A stretch of 45,366 bases of DNA from Ferruginibacter sp. (GTDB taxonomy: Bacteria; Bacteroidota; Bacteroidia; Chitinophagales; Chitinophagaceae). Position 1 is the first letter of the stretch, and every line of letters starts with the position of its first letter. This document shows positions 43,490 through 45,366 of the stretch, piece by piece. The DNA lies in the NCBI GenBank assembly GCA_025352625.1, contig JANXSR010000189.1, forward strand, positions 1-45,366, given 5' to 3'. The notes beneath the pieces were generated by a model that searched no databases, was not told where the DNA came from, and saw only the letters and a list, made by a program, of their open reading frames with translations. The position numbers and the translations under genes were made by a program.

Positions 43490-44434
43490 TTATTTGTGTT
43501 TTTTGAGTGAGAAAATTCTTGATAAATTAAAACCCCACCTGAAGCGCCATTGCTTCCAGCTGGTAGTGGTATATGGAATAAACTGGTTTTCCAGTATGGC
43601 GGTACTGTTGGTGAATGTGAAATCAAATACATGCCCACCCGTTTCAAACTCAATTCCAGCTCCGAGCGGATTGTAAAAATTTAGACCGTTAGCTTTAAAG
43701 CTGTTGGTACTCGCTGTACTCCTGAAAACTTTATAATAGTCAGCAATAAGAGCCATCCGTTTATTCAGTTTAACACGACCGCCAATACCGATGGCATAAA
43801 TATTATTCTGATCATTGTTGATTACATAGTTAGTGTGAATAAAGGTTGGCATTACCATGAGAGAAAAGTTATCTGAAAATTTCCTGGCAATTAATAATTG
43901 ATTGGTAAATGACATACGGTCACTGAATGAATTAAAATGATCAGGTGTATTTGGCTTACTGTTAGAAGCCATTGAACTTACTACGGCACTGCTGAAAGCG
44001 GTAACAGTAACAGGCATACTGTTATCGTCTGTTTGACGAAGTACTTTGTACTTCAATGAGCCTTCATATAGCTGTCTTACTGAAGTTGCACCTTTCGAAC
44101 GGCTGATACCTGCAGTGAGCCGATTGGTAATTCCATAGTCAAAACTTATTTTTACATCGGTGGAATTTTCGAGGCCAAAAAAACTTTTCTCTCCCCCAAA
44201 TTCTCCTCCTATATCACCAAAACGATGTGATACCCTGAAATCGAGGTCATGCTTTCCCAATGTTTCAATGGTACGGGAGTTTACCAGCTGAGTACCTTTA
44301 AAAGTTGCATAAGTTAATTGTTTCTTTCCTGCCTGTTGCCGGCTTACCTCTTTGTCTAATAAATTTGTAAGACTATCCTGGGCTAGCATTGTTTTAGCCA
44401 AAAAAAATAACATCGTGGTCAGTATATACCGCAT
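43490..44434 (-). CDS. DUF5777 outer-membrane beta-barrel-like protein
   Basis: A 314-residue protein with a signal peptide (MRYILTTMLFFLAKTMLAQD), then the DUF5777 signature: ATFKGTQLVNSRTIETLGKH, DFRVSHRFGDIGGEFGGEKS and FFGLENSTDVKISFDYGITN, followed by alternating amphipathic strands to an end reading GFNLSRIFSLK. It is predicted to be an outer-membrane beta-barrel of unknown function, common in Bacteroidota. It lies 6 bases upstream of yceI and 40 bases downstream of the cytochrome lipoprotein, so one operon is likely. This conserved trio suggests that DUF5777 works with periplasmic electron carriers. Confidence 0.82.
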   Translation of the reverse strand: MRYILTTMLFFLAKTMLAQDSLTNLLDKEVSRQQAGKKQLTYATFKGTQLVNSRTIETLGKHDLDFRVSHRFGDIGGEFGGEKSFFGLENSTDVKISFDYGITNRLTAGISRSKGATSVRQLYEGSLKYKVLRQTDDNSMPVTVTAFSSAVVSSMASNSKPNTPDHFNSFSDRMSFTNQLLIARKFSDNFSLMVMPTFIHTNYVINNDQNNIYAIGIGGRVKLNKRMALIADYYKVFRSTASTNSFKANGLNFYNPLGAGIEFETGGHVFDFTFTNSTAILENQFIPYTTTSWKQWRFRWGFNLSRIFSLKKHK

Positions 44435-44474
44435 GCTTTTTTGTTTAATGATTAATAAATTTTGTTACTGATTT

Positions 44475-44855
44475 TTATTCCGGCGATCCCCTTTTTATCC
44501 AGGCCCTGAACAAATTTTTATCTGCATCTGAAAATGGTTTTCTTGGTGCAGGAGGCATTGAATTTTCAACAATCGTTTCCATTATCCTGGTACCATATTG
44601 TACAGCATTTTCATAGGTGTTTGTGTTGTACCAATATTGGGGTGCCGAGCCGGTTTTGCCATGGCAGGAGCTACAACTGTTTTTCAACACATTGTGTATG
44701 TAATTGGTGTAGGTTACGTTTGTATCGGTTACTCCTTCTATTGCAAAATTGGGGGCATTTACTACCGCATCCCCTTTTTTGGAACATGCCGCCAGCAAGA
44801 CTATACTGCAGATAATACAATAGTATCCACAGCGTATATTTAATATACGTTTCAT
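44475..44855 (-). CDS. Monoheme cytochrome c-like lipoprotein
   Basis: A 126-residue protein with a lipoprotein signal peptide ending in LLAAC (lipidated Cys24), a heme-attachment motif CSSCH at 61-65 (NSCSSCHGKTG) and a candidate distal methionine Met100 (VENSMPPAPRKPFSD). It ends in LFRAWIKRGSPE, as in small planctomycete- and Bacteroidota-type c-type cytochromes. It would sit on a membrane facing the periplasm and carry electrons. It is the second gene of the operon, 25 bases after the IS-disrupted OB-fold gene. Confidence 0.82.
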   Translation of the reverse strand: MKRILNIRCGYYCIICSIVLLAACSKKGDAVVNAPNFAIEGVTDTNVTYTNYIHNVLKNSCSSCHGKTGSAPQYWYNTNTYENAVQYGTRIMETIVENSMPPAPRKPFSDADKNLFRAWIKRGSPE

Positions 44856-44880
44856 GATAATAACTTAAAATGGTTATTGA

Positions 44881-45228
44881 TTAATTGAGTAAAAAACTTT
44901 TGATGATAATAACATCATTAAGGTAACCTGTGCATATGCCTTTTATGGTAACAGTGTCTCCGGGTTTTACTTTTTTTAGCGACTTATCCATTGTACAGGC
45001 AATGCCAAACATCGGATCACCTGCGTCTAATATTATTTGTGACGGCGCATTTAGATTTTGTTTTACTTCTAATACCTTTCCACTTACCTCCAATGCTTTA
45101 TTGAGATATGCTTTATTGGCCGCTTGTTCATTAAGACTATAGTCTTTAAAAAGATCAGTGGCATTTACATGTTGTCCTGTAAGTGCTGCAACATCCTCAA
45201 CAGGCTTGTTGTATTCATAATATGCAAC
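44881..45228 (-). pseudogene. OB-fold gene with N-terminus removed by IS insertion
   Basis: The minus strand encodes about 115 residues: YYEYNKPVEDVAALTG, a helical linker (LFKDYSLNEQAANKAYLNKA), then an OB-fold reading LEVSGKVLEVKQNLNAP, QIILDAGDPMFGIACTMD and DTVTIKGICTGYLNDVIIIK. Related proteins start with a membrane anchor just before the YYEYNKP-type segment, but here the frame passes straight into sequence matching an IS end at 45229 and meets a stop without any ATG. The gene is therefore disrupted; only an internal TTG could restart translation, in the OB domain. Upstream expression of the whole operon may also be altered. Confidence 0.7.
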
Positions 45229-45366
45229 GGCTTTGTTGCATGAATAAAATTTTCAAGATAGCTACCCTATCCTGATTTATAGTTAAGCTATCTTCTTACT
45301 TATCGGTTTTGTTGTTTGGAGCATAATGTTGAGTATTTTACATCCAACAGCCACCTCGGTCTTTTG
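45229..45366 (-). mobile_element. IS5-family-like insertion sequence, one end
   Basis: From 45229 the sequence starts GGCTTTGTTGCATGAAT, close to the terminal inverted repeat of IS903-type IS5 elements (GGCTTTGTTGAATAAAT). The element extends beyond the right edge, so the other end and the target duplication are not visible. It carries the tail of a transposase gene reading out of the window and an internal inverted repeat (AAGATAGCT at 45255-45263 and 45286-45294) near that gene's stop codon. Confidence 0.65.
45283..45366 (-). CDS. Transposase, C-terminal end (partial)
   Basis: The last 27 codons of a gene that begins beyond the window: KTEVAVGCKILNIMLQTTKP then ISKKIA and a TAA at 45283-45285. 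Endings of the form LNxM, short spacer, then IA-stop are common in IS5-family (DDE) transposases. Its position, just inside a GGCTTTGTTG terminus, supports that call. No catalytic residue is in view. Confidence 0.55.
   Translation of the reverse strand, partial: QKTEVAVGCKILNIMLQTTKPISKKIA

Noticed and set aside
1-45366. CRISPR arrays, rRNA, tRNA or integrated phage
   Set aside because: No regularly spaced direct repeats, no conserved RNA gene sequences and no structural phage genes were seen on either strand.

Overview
The window looks like a chromosomal segment of a member of the Bacteroidota, most likely Chitinophagales/Chitinophagaceae. It is AT-rich. Most genes lack a clear Shine-Dalgarno sequence, several promoters resemble the Bacteroidota consensus (TTTG, spacer, TAnnTTTG), and the families DUF5777, DUF6702, Bacteroidota-type PAP2 and TPR-containing histidine kinases are all typical of that phylum. 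I see no rRNA, tRNA, CRISPR array or prophage.

Layout. 1-403 is the start of a DUF262 (GmrS-like restriction) gene running off the left edge. 650-9186 holds secreted or membrane enzymes: an S10 carboxypeptidase, a parallel beta-helix protein, an M1 aminopeptidase, a TPR protein, and a divergent HupE/UreJ plus DUF6702 pair. 9293-15481 holds a CNNM/CorC-type transporter, a PAP2 phosphatase and two tandem LTA-synthase-like phosphoglycerol transferases. 15597-19485 holds membrane proteins of unknown function, a methyltransferase, surE translationally coupled to a small membrane protein, and a small orphan protein. 19921-23200 is hemN followed by a 607-residue protein that resembles a very divergent nitronate-monooxygenase-type flavoprotein with extra cysteines.

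23247-37688 is the most unusual part: about 14 kb of almost exclusively secreted or exported, minus-strand proteins of unknown function. They include two paralogue families, several decayed copies, a beta-propeller gene whose last blade is split off by a one-base frameshift, and a second, isolated copy of that propeller's tail. The array abuts a divergent TPR histidine kinase/NarL-type regulator pair (38037-40636). Four promoter regions in the array share an inverted repeat (core TCCTGTAAAAACAGGA) placed exactly 22 bases upstream of a TAnnTTTG-like element. I propose this as an undescribed regulon or system.

40645-45366 holds a periplasmic OB-fold protein, an AAA ATPase with an altered P-loop, a MESH1-like HD hydrolase, and an operon of YceI, DUF5777 beta-barrel, cytochrome c lipoprotein and OB-fold protein. 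An IS5-like element, entering from the right edge, has cut off the N-terminus of the operon's first gene.
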